Assembly (NCBI RefSeq): GCF_026341855.1 | Contig: NZ_JAPENW010000001.1 | Coordinates: forward strand, 5,075,001 to 5,139,000 | Reading direction: 5' to 3' | Source of the DNA: Streptomyces sp. NBC_00568 | GTDB lineage: Bacteria > Actinomycetota > Actinomycetes > Streptomycetales > Streptomycetaceae | DNA length: 64,000 nt | Part shown: positions 16,865-24,851 of the stretch, in pieces | Layout: each line of letters starts with the position of its first letter | Numbering within the stretch: the stretch's first letter is position 1 | Program-made: the position numbers and the translations under genes | The notes under the pieces: generated by a model | Told to the model about the DNA's origin: nothing | Databases searched by the model: none | What the model saw: only the letters and a program-made list of their open reading frames with translations

Positions 16865-17794
16865 ATGCGTGTCTTCCGGAAGACGCGGGGGCCCCGAATA
16901 CGGAGAGGGGAGCGGGCACACCGCTCCCCGCGTCACGGACGTCCGGCACACCGGGCCCGCGGAGTCCTCACTCGTGCAAGGTGGGCGCCCCGTGCCCCCG
17001 CGCCGTCCGGCGTACGCCCCGGGTGGCCGGTGCGGCTGCCGCGACCGCTCCTCGTCCTGCTCGGCTGTGTGCCCGGCCTGCTCGCCGTCCTGGCGCTGGC
17101 GATGTGCGCGGCCGGAGTGGACCGTACGGCGGCCCGCGCAGCCGTCCCGCCCCCGGTCGCGGCCCGGCCCGCCGTGGACCGCCCCGCCGCCCGGCCGCCC
17201 ATCGTGCCCCGGTCGAAATGGCTCGACGCCGCGAGCACGCGCGAGCAGCCGCCGCCCCACTACGACGACCGCGTCGTCGCGGTCTTCGTCCACCACACCG
17301 ACTCGCCGAACTCCTACGACTGCGCCGACGTGCCCCGCATCATCCGCGACCTCTACGCGGGCCAGACCGGCGCCAAACAGTGGGACGACATCGGCTACAA
17401 CTTCCTCGTCGACCACTGCGGCACGATCTACGAGGGCCGCGCGGGCGGCGTCGACCGGCCCGTCACCGGGGCGCACGCGCAGGGCTTCAACCACCGCACC
17501 GCCGGTATCGCCGCGATCGGCACCTTCACGGCGGGAACACCTGTTCCGAGGGTGATGACCGACGCGATCGCCCGCCTCGCGGCCTGGAAACTGGGGCTCG
17601 CCGGGGCCGACCCCCGGGGCACGGTCCGCCTCGTCTCCAGCAACAGCCTCAGCCGCTACTCGTCGGGCACAGCGGCCGTGCTCTCCACCGTCTCCGGTCA
17701 CAACGCCGGCTTCATGACCAGCTGCCCCGGCGCGGCCCTCACCGACCGCCTCCCCGAGATCCGCGCCCTGGCCGCCCGCTACCAGGGCCGCTGA
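16865..17794 (+). CDS. PGRP/amidase_2-type N-acetylmuramoyl-L-alanine amidase
   Basis: A 309-residue protein with a long basic N-terminus, a membrane segment (RPLLVLLGCVPGLLAVLALAM, about residues 60-82) and an extracytoplasmic peptidoglycan-recognition domain. PPIVPRSKW starts the domain. FVHHTDSPNSYDC carries the first zinc histidine, DIGYNFLVDHCGTIYEGRAGG is the classic PGRP core, GAHAQGFNHRTAGIAAIGTF follows and MTSCPGAAL carries the late cysteine ligand. It likely cleaves the stem peptide from muramic acid. The ATG at 16865 (MRVFRKTRGPR) follows AGGGTGG. No terminator stands out before the next small gene. Confidence 0.9.
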   Translation: MRVFRKTRGPRIRRGERAHRSPRHGRPAHRARGVLTRARWAPRAPAPSGVRPGWPVRLPRPLLVLLGCVPGLLAVLALAMCAAGVDRTAARAAVPPPVAARPAVDRPAARPPIVPRSKWLDAASTREQPPPHYDDRVVAVFVHHTDSPNSYDCADVPRIIRDLYAGQTGAKQWDDIGYNFLVDHCGTIYEGRAGGVDRPVTGAHAQGFNHRTAGIAAIGTFTAGTPVPRVMTDAIARLAAWKLGLAGADPRGTVRLVSSNSLSRYSSGTAAVLSTVSGHNAGFMTSCPGAALTDRLPEIRALAARYQGR

Positions 17795-17914
17795 CCGCCC
17801 CACGGAGTCCCCGCGGCGGCGGCCGACAGTCACAGGTACGCCCCGGGCCGCTCACAGACTCCCCAGAGCCCCGCGTCCTAGCGTCGTCGTACGCACTGAC
17901 CGGAGGTGGGGATC

Positions 17915-18208
17915 ATGAGGATCAGTCGGACGGAGACCGCGGGGCACGCGGGGAGCGGGGCGGACGCGCGGCACACCGAGGGCGCGGAGGGCACGGGGAA
18001 CACGGAGCGGGCGGGCGGCTGGGCGACGGCCGCGCGCGGCCCGTGGGCGGTGGTCTGCGCGGTCGCGACGGTCGTCCTGGGCCCGGCGGCGGTCACCGCG
18101 TCCGCGCTGGACCAGGCCAACGCGGCCCCGCTGCACCACGCGGTCCGCGCCGAACAGACGCAGGCGTACATCCCCTCGGACCTCGGCCGCCGGCGGACGG
18201 CGGCCTGA
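17915..18208 (+). CDS. Small membrane-anchored or secreted protein
   Basis: A 97-residue protein with a strong GGAGG ribosome binding site 8 bases before the ATG. A hydrophilic Gly/Thr/Glu-rich N-terminus is followed by one hydrophobic segment (WAVVCAVATVVLGPAAVTASA, about residues 43-63) and a short polar tail. No family recognised. It could be a single-pass membrane protein or a small secreted protein with an extended signal. Confidence 0.55.
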   Translation: MRISRTETAGHAGSGADARHTEGAEGTGNTERAGGWATAARGPWAVVCAVATVVLGPAAVTASALDQANAAPLHHAVRAEQTQAYIPSDLGRRRTAA

Positions 18209-18305
18209 ACCCGACGGAACCCGCGGGCCGGGACTCGGGACGGATGCACCGGCCCTCGGGACGGACGGACCGGGACGCCCGAGCGTGTGCGGTCCGTGCC
18301 GCCGG

Positions 18306-18827
18306 TCAGTCCTCCCTGAACCGTTCCCACAGCTTGGGGTAGCGCTCCGCGATGACGGACTCGTTCTCGAAGTCGAGCGGGGTGCCCTCGGGCTCGGCGG
18401 CCGCGGCCGGGATGCCCAGGGCGGGCGCGACGGCACCGGTCAGCTGCTCGTAGGCCTCGTCGGCCGCGTAGCCCAGCTCCTCACCGTCGCCGTCGATCTC
18501 CTCGTCGAAGTCCTCCAGGAACTCGGCGAGCGTGTCGGGGTCGTGCATCGCGCCCTCGAAGACCTCCCGGCCCTGGCCGATCAGCCAGCACCGGAAGAAG
18601 TCGAAGGCGTCGTCGCTGGCCCCGTCGAGCAGCACCCAGGCGGCGCCCCACAGATCCCAGCGGTACGCGCGGTTGTAGCGGGACTCGAAGTGCCGGGCGA
18701 AGTCCAGGACCGACTCCGGGTCCAGCTGGACGAGCCGCTCGACGAGCAGGTCGGCCTGTTCCTCGGGGTCGCCCTCGGCAGTCTCGCGGGTCGAGTCCAC
18801 CAGCTGCCAGAACTCCGTCTCGTCCAT
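18306..18827 (-). CDS. DUF4240 protein
   Basis: A 173-residue acidic soluble protein. The N-terminus MDETEFWQLVDSTRE and the FARHFESRYNRAYRWDLWGAAW block are characteristic of the DUF4240 family, widespread in Streptomyces and of unknown function; some members lie near toxin-immunity clusters, but no such context exists here. The ATG at 18825-18827 was taken; a GTG immediately upstream is possible. Confidence 0.85.
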   Translation of the reverse strand: MDETEFWQLVDSTRETAEGDPEEQADLLVERLVQLDPESVLDFARHFESRYNRAYRWDLWGAAWVLLDGASDDAFDFFRCWLIGQGREVFEGAMHDPDTLAEFLEDFDEEIDGDGEELGYAADEAYEQLTGAVAPALGIPAAAAEPEGTPLDFENESVIAERYPKLWERFRED

Positions 18828-18969
18828 CACGGGTCAAGCATCGGGCCTGCGCGGGAGGGACGCACGTGGAGTGGCGCAGATTGTTATGCATGCACATGCC
18901 GAAGGTAAAACCATCGGGTTCGTACGGATTTCAAGGGGTCGGCGCCGAGCGATTCCGCGGAGTCCGCGA

Positions 18970-19941
18970 TCACCGGTAGAGCGCCGCCGATCTGGCCGCG
19001 TCCCGCGCGCAGCGCTCCCGCAGACTGGCCGGAGCGAGCACCTCCACCTCCGGCCCGAGCCCCCACAGCTGCGTATGGGCGACCTCCTCGGACTCGACGG
19101 GCAGCGTGAGGGTCACCCAGCCCTGCCCGTCGGGGGCCCCGGACGCGCTCAGCCCCTCTTTCGCCGACGCGGGATCAAGGACGTACGGCAGCCGTCGTAC
19201 GCCGTCGGGGGACAGCCGTACGACTACCTCGGACCGCAGGACGGACCGGGCGAACTCCTCGGCCCGCTCCGCCCAGAACCCCGGCAGGTCGAACCCGTCG
19301 TCCCGCCGGAACCGCTCCGCACCGGGTCGGACGGCGGTGAACCGGTCGATCCGGTACACCCGGAAGGCCTCCGTGTCCGCGACCCGCGCGCACAGGTACC
19401 AGACGCCCGCCTTGAGGACGAGCCCGTACGGTTCGAGTGTCCGCTCCACCTCCGACTCGCCCCGCCGGTAGCGCGCGAGGACCGGGCGGTCGTCCCACAC
19501 CGCGTCCGCGACCGAGGGCAGCAGCTCCGGCGTCCGCGGCTCGCTGAACCAGGCGGGCGCGTCCAGATGGAACCGCTGCGCCGCCGTCCGCGAGGCGTCC
19601 CGCACGGAGGGCAGCAGCGCGGCCGACACCTTCAGCCGGGCCGCCGAAGCCGTGTCCTGAAGGCCCATCTCGCGCAGAGCCCCCGGTACCCCGCTCAGGA
19701 ACAGCGCCTCGGCCTCGCTCCGCGCCAGGCCCGTCAGCCGTGTCCGGTACCCGCCGACCAGGCGGTAGCCGCCGGCCCGCCCCCGGTCCGCGTACACCGG
19801 GACCCCCGCCTCCGACAGCGCCTGGGCGTCCCGCGTGATCGTGCGTTCGGACACCTCCAGCTCCCGCGCCAGCTCGGCGGCGGTCATCGACGCACGGGTC
19901 TGGAGCAGCAGCACCATCTTGATCAGACGAGCGGCACGCAT
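18970..19941 (-). CDS. HTH-WYL transcriptional regulator (YafY/DeoR-like)
   Basis: A 323-residue regulator. The N-terminal HTH (MRAARLIKMVLLLQ ... TAAELARELEVSERTITRDAQAL) is of the HTH_11 type. The WYL domain in the middle carries ARYRRGESEVERTLEPYGLV, VWYLCARVADTEAFRVYRIDRF. A C-terminal WCX-like domain follows. Such proteins bind DNA in response to a ligand that may be nucleic acid or a nucleotide. It lies downstream of aceE on the same strand, separated by a strong terminator, so it is probably transcribed separately. Confidence 0.9.
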   Translation of the reverse strand: MRAARLIKMVLLLQTRASMTAAELARELEVSERTITRDAQALSEAGVPVYADRGRAGGYRLVGGYRTRLTGLARSEAEALFLSGVPGALREMGLQDTASAARLKVSAALLPSVRDASRTAAQRFHLDAPAWFSEPRTPELLPSVADAVWDDRPVLARYRRGESEVERTLEPYGLVLKAGVWYLCARVADTEAFRVYRIDRFTAVRPGAERFRRDDGFDLPGFWAERAEEFARSVLRSEVVVRLSPDGVRRLPYVLDPASAKEGLSASGAPDGQGWVTLTLPVESEEVAHTQLWGLGPEVEVLAPASLRERCARDAARSAALYR

Positions 19942-19985
19942 GTGTTCATGATGCCGGGCCCCACTGACAACGAGGGGGGTACGAC

Positions 19986-20017
19986 GAAGGGGGCACGGCG
20001 ACCGCCGTGCCCCCTTC
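19986..20017 (-). terminator. aceE terminator
   Basis: A 15-bp perfect stem (GAAGGGGGCACGGCG at 19986-20000 and its complement at 20003-20017) with a 2-base gap at the tip. It lies 22 bases beyond the aceE stop and just before the WYL gene start. Confidence 0.85.
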
Positions 20018-20038
20018 ACCGAATCCATCTGCCGGGTG

Positions 20039-22738
20039 CTACAGGCCGTAGCGCTCCCGGGCCTCCTTCACCGCCGACGCCTTGACCTCACCGCGGCGGG
20101 CGAGCTGCGCCAGCGCCGCGACGACGATCGACTGGGCGTCCACCCCGAAGTGACGGCGGGCCGCAGCGCGGGTGTCGGAGAGACCGAAGCCGTCGGCACC
20201 GAGCGAGGACCAGTCCTGCTCGACCCACTGCGCGATCTGGTCCGGGACCTGGCGCATGTAGTCGGAGACCGCGAGCACCGGGCCCTCGGCGCCCTGAAGC
20301 GCCTGGCGGACGAACGGCACCCGCTCCTCGCCGCGCAGCAGGGCCGCGTCGGCCTCCAGCGCGTCACGGCGCAGCTCGGTCCAGGAGGTCGCGGACCACA
20401 CGTCGGCGGCCACGCCCCACTCCTCGGCGAGCAGCTTCTGGGCCTCCAGGGTCCAGTGGATCGCCGTGCCGGAGCCGAGGAGCTGGATGCGCGGGGCGTT
20501 CGCCGCGGCCACGTTCAGGCCCGCCGACTCCGCCGTGTTGAAGCGGTACAGGCCCTTGAGGATGCCCTCGTCGACACCGGCCGGCTTGGCGGGCTGCGGC
20601 ATCGGCTCGTTGTAGACGGTCAGGTAGTAGAAGACGTCCTGGTCCTCGCCCGGGGCCGCCTCGCCGTACATCCGGCGCAGACCGTCCTTGACGATCGCCG
20701 CGATCTCGTAGGCGAACGCGGGGTCGTAGGACAGCGCCGCCGGGTTGGTCGCCGCGATGACGGGGGAGTGGCCGTCGGCGTGCTGCAGGCCCTCACCGGT
20801 CAGGGTCGTCCGGCCGGCCGTGGCGCCGACCAGGAAGCCGCGGCCGAGCTGGTCGCCGAGCTGCCACATCTGGTCGGCCGTGCGCTGCCAGCCGAACATC
20901 GAGTAGAAGATGTAGAAGGGGATCATCGCTTCGCCGTGCGTGGAGTACGCGGTGGACGCGGCGATGAAGTCCGCCATGGAACCGGCCTCGGTGATCCCCT
21001 CGTTGAGGATCTGGCCGTCCTTGGCCTCCTTGTAGTACATCAGCTGGTCGCGGTCGACCGGCTCGTACGTCTGGCCCTTGGGCGAGTAGATGCCGAGGGA
21101 CGGGAAGAGCGACTCCATACCGAAGGTACGGGCCTCGTCCGGGACGATCGGCACCCAGCGCTTGCCGGTCTCCTTGTCGCGGACCAGGTCCTTGACGAGG
21201 CGGACGAACGCCATCGTCGTCGCCAGGTTCTGCGTGCCGGAGCCCTTGTCGAAGGACGCGAACGCCTTGTCGGCGGGGGCCGGGAGCGGGGCCAGGGCGT
21301 GCGTACGGCGGGCCGGGGCCGGGCCGCCGAGGGCCGCGCGGCGCTCCTGGAGGTAACGGACCTCGGGGGAGTCGGCGCCCGGGTGACCGTAGGGCACCAC
21401 ACCGTCGACGAACTGGCTGTCGGAGATGGGCAGTTCGAGCAGATCACGCATCTGCTTGAACTCGTCCGTCGACAGCTTCTTCATCTGGTGGTTGGCGTTC
21501 TTCGACGCGAAGCCCTCACCGAGGGTGTGGCCCTTGACCGTCTGGGCCAGGATGACCGTCGGCGCGCCCTTGTGGGCGAGGGCGGCGCGGTAGGCCGCGT
21601 ACACCTTGCGCGACTCGTGGCCACCACGGGAGAGGTGGAAGCACTCGAGGATCTTGTCGTCGCTCAGCAGCTTCGCCATCTCGACGAGCGCCGGGTCGGC
21701 GCCGAAGAAGTCCTGGCGGATGTAGGCGGCGTCGCGGGTCTGGTACGTCTGCACCTGCGCGTCGGGTACCTGGCGCAGGCGGCGGACGAGCGCGCCCGTG
21801 GTGTCGAGCTGGAACAGCTCGTCCCAGGCCGAGCCCCACAGCGACTTCACGACGTTCCAGCCGGCGCCGCGGAACTGCGCCTCCAGCTCCTGCACGATCT
21901 TGAAGTTCGCGCGGACCGGGCCGTCGAGGCGCTGGAGGTTGCAGTTGATGACGAAGGTCAGGTTGTCGAGACCCTCGCGGGCGGCGAGCGCGAGTGCCGC
22001 CGTCGACTCCGGCTCGTCCATCTCGCCGTCACCGAGGAACGCCCACACGTGCGAGGCGGAGACGTCCTTGATGGCGCGGTTGGTGAGGTAGCGGTTGAAG
22101 CGGGCCTGGTAGATCGCCGACAGCGGGCCGAGGCCCATGGAGACGGTCGGGAACTCCCACAGCCAGGGCAGCCGGCGCGGGTGCGGGTACGACGGGAGAC
22201 CGTCGCCGCCGGACTCCTGGCGGAAGTTGTCCAGGTGGTGCTCGTTCAGGCGCCCGTCGAGGAACGCGCGGGCGTAGATGCCGGGGGAGGCGTGGCCCTG
22301 GATGTAGAGCTGGTCGCCGGACCCGTCACCCTCCTTGCCCTTGAAGAAGTGGTTGAAGCCCGTCTCGTAGAGCCAGGCCGCGGAGGCGAAGGTGGCGATG
22401 TGGCCGCCGACGCCGTGCTTCGCGCCCCGGGTCACCATCGCGGCCGCGTTCCAGCGGTTCCACGCGGTGATCCGGGCCTCCATCGCCTCGTCGCCGTCCA
22501 CGACGGGCTCGGCGGCGGTGGGGATGGTGTTGACGTAGTCGGTCTCAAGCAGCTTGGGCAGCGCGAGACCGTTGCCCTCGGCGCGCTCCAGCGTGCGGCG
22601 CATCAGGTACGCGGCACGGTGCGGCCCGGCCGCCTGGGTGACGGCGTCCAGGGAGGCCTGCCATTCGGCGGTCTCCTCGGGGTCGCGGTCCGGGAGCTGG
22701 TCGAGCTCGCTCGGCTGGATAGCGGTGGGGTCGGTCAT
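20039..22738 (-). CDS. aceE: Pyruvate dehydrogenase E1 component, homodimeric type
   Basis: An 899-residue homodimeric E1 that decarboxylates pyruvate with thiamine diphosphate and passes the acetyl group to lipoyl-E2. The thiamine-binding motif GDGEMDEPES ... NLTFVINCNLQRLDG is intact. HASPGIYARAFLDGR and the conserved VPIVPDEARTFGMESLFP region are present. GGAAGGCGG precedes the ATG. It lacks its own E2; the two-lipoyl E2 at 24.9 kb is the obvious partner, with lpd as E3. A GntR-family regulator lies directly upstream on the same strand, and a palindrome lies 125 bases ahead of the start. Confidence 0.97.
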   Translation of the reverse strand: MTDPTAIQPSELDQLPDRDPEETAEWQASLDAVTQAAGPHRAAYLMRRTLERAEGNGLALPKLLETDYVNTIPTAAEPVVDGDEAMEARITAWNRWNAAAMVTRGAKHGVGGHIATFASAAWLYETGFNHFFKGKEGDGSGDQLYIQGHASPGIYARAFLDGRLNEHHLDNFRQESGGDGLPSYPHPRRLPWLWEFPTVSMGLGPLSAIYQARFNRYLTNRAIKDVSASHVWAFLGDGEMDEPESTAALALAAREGLDNLTFVINCNLQRLDGPVRANFKIVQELEAQFRGAGWNVVKSLWGSAWDELFQLDTTGALVRRLRQVPDAQVQTYQTRDAAYIRQDFFGADPALVEMAKLLSDDKILECFHLSRGGHESRKVYAAYRAALAHKGAPTVILAQTVKGHTLGEGFASKNANHQMKKLSTDEFKQMRDLLELPISDSQFVDGVVPYGHPGADSPEVRYLQERRAALGGPAPARRTHALAPLPAPADKAFASFDKGSGTQNLATTMAFVRLVKDLVRDKETGKRWVPIVPDEARTFGMESLFPSLGIYSPKGQTYEPVDRDQLMYYKEAKDGQILNEGITEAGSMADFIAASTAYSTHGEAMIPFYIFYSMFGWQRTADQMWQLGDQLGRGFLVGATAGRTTLTGEGLQHADGHSPVIAATNPAALSYDPAFAYEIAAIVKDGLRRMYGEAAPGEDQDVFYYLTVYNEPMPQPAKPAGVDEGILKGLYRFNTAESAGLNVAAANAPRIQLLGSGTAIHWTLEAQKLLAEEWGVAADVWSATSWTELRRDALEADAALLRGEERVPFVRQALQGAEGPVLAVSDYMRQVPDQIAQWVEQDWSSLGADGFGLSDTRAAARRHFGVDAQSIVVAALAQLARRGEVKASAVKEARERYGL

Positions 22739-22862
22739 TGCGCCGCCTTCCGGATGCGGAGGGGGGTTCCCTCATCGGCAAGGGGTTTTCGGGTGTGCCC
22801 TTGGTCTATGGCAGGACAGGGCGAGGGGCTCTTGTAGGAGCCCGTCGGTGACTGTAACCCCC

Positions 22863-22879
22863 TGATCGATGATCGATCA
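22863..22879. promoter_or_regulatory. Palindrome upstream of aceE
   Basis: TGATCGAT-G-ATCGATCA is a perfect 8-1-8 palindrome located 125 bases before the aceE start. It lies between aceE and the GntR-family regulator gene. It has the size and symmetry of a GntR-family operator and may be where that regulator controls aceE. Binding is inferred, not shown. Confidence 0.5.
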
Positions 22880-23033
22880 AAGGGTTCCGGGGGAAATCCT
22901 CGTCAGATCGCGAAAGTCGGCACGGGGTGCCTGGAAGCCAGGCACGCGGTGCCGTGAAATTCGATGGTTCTCGCAGGTGAGGGCACGGTTGAGCGCGGGT
23001 GTGCTCCCCTGCGCCGACACCGGCCGGCGTCCC

Positions 23034-23657
23034 TCACGGGCGCGGGGCGCACCCGAGGACATGGGCCTTCACGAGGTCGGCGATCAGCGGATCGCGCCGC
23101 CGGAACGCGTCCACGAGGGCCTCGTGCTCCTCCGCGTACGACTGCTGCACGGTCCCCAGCCACCGGATGGACAGGGCCGTGAAGACCTCGATGCCGAGGC
23201 CCTCCCAGGTGTGCAGGAGGACGGAGTTCCCGGCCGCCCTGACCAGCTCGCGGTGGAACCCCACGGTGTGCCGCACCTGACCGGTCCCGTCGGCCAGCCG
23301 GTCGGCCTCGTACAGCGCCGTCACGTGCGGCTCCAGCGCCGAGCAGTCCTCGGCGAGCCGCTCGGCGGCCAGCTCCGCGGCGATGGCCTCCAGACCGGCT
23401 CGTACGGGGTAGCTCTCCTCCAGGTCGGCGGCCGTCAGGTTCCGCACCCGTACGCCCTTGTTCGGCGCCGACTCGATCAGCCGCAGCGACTCCAGCTCGC
23501 GCAGCGCCTCCCGCACCGGGGTCTGGCTGACCTCCAGCTCGGTGGCGATCCGCCGCTCCACGATCCGCTCGCCCGGCTTCCAGCGCCCGCTGACGATCCC
23601 CTCCACGATGTGCTCGCGGATCTGTTCGCGCAGCGAGTGGACGACGGGCGCGGTCAT
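23034..23657 (-). CDS. GntR/FadR-family transcriptional regulator
   Basis: A 207-residue regulator of the FCD subfamily. The winged HTH is clear (LREQIREHIVEGIVSGRWKP, then TELEVSQTPVREALRELESLRLI). The C-terminal all-helical FCD domain shows the metal/ligand-binding pattern with HRELVRAAGN and a later SYAEEHEALVDAFRRRD. AAAGGAG precedes the ATG at 23657. Located just upstream of aceE on the same strand, it is a candidate pyruvate- or acyl-responsive regulator like PdhR. A palindromic site 40 bases upstream may serve autoregulation. Confidence 0.9.
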   Translation of the reverse strand: MTAPVVHSLREQIREHIVEGIVSGRWKPGERIVERRIATELEVSQTPVREALRELESLRLIESAPNKGVRVRNLTAADLEESYPVRAGLEAIAAELAAERLAEDCSALEPHVTALYEADRLADGTGQVRHTVGFHRELVRAAGNSVLLHTWEGLGIEVFTALSIRWLGTVQQSYAEEHEALVDAFRRRDPLIADLVKAHVLGCAPRP

Positions 23658-23696
23658 GAAGGCTCCTTTGGGAGGGGTGCGGAACCCCGGGGGCGT

Positions 23697-23711
23697 TTGA
23701 CGTTTAGACAA
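23697..23711. promoter_or_regulatory. Candidate operator before the GntR regulator gene
   Basis: TTGACGTTTAGACAA has dyad arms TTGnC and GnCAA and lies about 40 bases upstream of the regulator start. FCD-type GntR proteins often bind such short dyads in their own promoters. The sequence differs from the palindrome before aceE, so the two may serve different proteins. Confidence 0.35.
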
Positions 23712-23934
23712 TAAGGCCGTGGCCCGGTCGGTGAGGGGCGCATGGCGGCGCTTTCCCGCAGGTGAGACGAGACTTACACGCTGTCAGAGTGTTCCCTGCC
23801 GTAAAGACCTGTACCGGGTGATGTCCGGACTCGTCACGTCCGTGTCACTCCGAGAACCCGGACGTCCCGCACGCGGTGGCGATGGGCAGAGGGGGCGCCG
23901 GCGGCGGCACCCCCGGTCGCCTCGGGGGGATGTC

Positions 23935-24750
23935 ATGAACGGTCGGACACGCGCGCGGGGCCTCCGCCGGACGGTCACGGCGGCAGCGGCGGCGGCACTG
24001 GTCGCCTGTGTGGCGACGGGCTGCAGGCCGATGGACACGGGGGCGGCCTCGCGGCCGGGCGACGTACGGACCGCGGGGGCGGTCACCGGGGCGGGAGCGG
24101 CCGGTCCGTCGGGCTCGGCGGGGTCCGGTACCGCTCCTTCGGGGGCAGCGGGGGCAGCGGGGTCCGGGAGCCCGGGAGCCGGTGTCGCGCGGCAGCCCGC
24201 CGGTCCCGGGGGCGCCTGTGTCTTCGTCAAACCGGACGGCGCCCAACGGCTCGGCCACACCGGCTGGGGCTTCCGCGTCACGGGTACCGACCGCTGGGAG
24301 TACGGCGCCGTCGAGAACCCCTCGAACGCCCTCTACACCCCGCCCGGCGGAGACGTCGGAGCCTGGCACGCGCGGGGCACCTACGCCCGGATGCTGAGCG
24401 ACATGTCCCGCGGCGGGCTCCTCCGGGCTCGTGGCTCCGGCCGATCGCCGGGGACCCCCGTGGCGGGTGGGCCGGCCCACCCGTACAGCCGCTACCGCTG
24501 CACGTCCTCCCCGCGCGGCGACGTCACCGCGGCCCGCGTCATGATCCGCACCGTCGCCGGCCGCGGTTTCCTGGTCGGCGTCGACCCCCGCACGGGAGAG
24601 TTCGGCTCCCGCGACTGCCTCGACGCCACGTACGACATCCTGAAGGCCTACCGTGCCCAGCACCTGACGCCCGCGTTCCCTGCGGAGATCCCGAACGTGT
24701 GGGTGGAGACGCTGGTGCTGTGGAGCGATCACGAGCTGACACCCGGGTAG
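23935..24750 (+). CDS. Secreted lipoprotein of unknown function
   Basis: A 271-residue protein with a twin-arginine-rich signal start (MNGRTRARGLRRTVTAAA) and a lipobox at VACVATGC, so it is probably lipidated at the cysteine near residue 24. A low-complexity Gly/Ala/Ser linker (residues about 28-85) precedes a compact domain. The domain carries GGACVFVKPDGAQRLGHTGW, EYGAVENPSNALYTP, an HPYSRYRC segment and RDCLDATYDILKAY. The conserved Cys and His could suggest a papain/NlpC-like fold, but I cannot confirm that. The ATG at 23935 follows GGGGGGATGTC. Confidence 0.65.
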   Translation: MNGRTRARGLRRTVTAAAAAALVACVATGCRPMDTGAASRPGDVRTAGAVTGAGAAGPSGSAGSGTAPSGAAGAAGSGSPGAGVARQPAGPGGACVFVKPDGAQRLGHTGWGFRVTGTDRWEYGAVENPSNALYTPPGGDVGAWHARGTYARMLSDMSRGGLLRARGSGRSPGTPVAGGPAHPYSRYRCTSSPRGDVTAARVMIRTVAGRGFLVGVDPRTGEFGSRDCLDATYDILKAYRAQHLTPAFPAEIPNVWVETLVLWSDHELTPG

Positions 24751-24789
24751 GCCCACACCCGGTGCGGACCAGGTCCGCATCCGGTGGAA

Positions 24790-24831
24790 ACACGGCACCC
24801 CCGCCCGGGGTTCCGGACGGGGGTGCCGTGT
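24790..24831. terminator. Bidirectional terminator
   Basis: A 14-bp perfect stem (ACACGGCACCCCCG at 24790-24803 with 24818-24831) between the convergent lipoprotein and sucB genes. Confidence 0.85.
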
Positions 24832-24851
24832 CAGCGCGTGAGCGGTGGGGG

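Noticed and set aside
20036..22837. 933-codon open frame antisense to aceE
   Set aside because: The minus strand carries an unmistakable AceE with thiamine motif and ribosome binding site. The antisense frame exists because third-position G/C avoids stops; its translation has no domain pattern.
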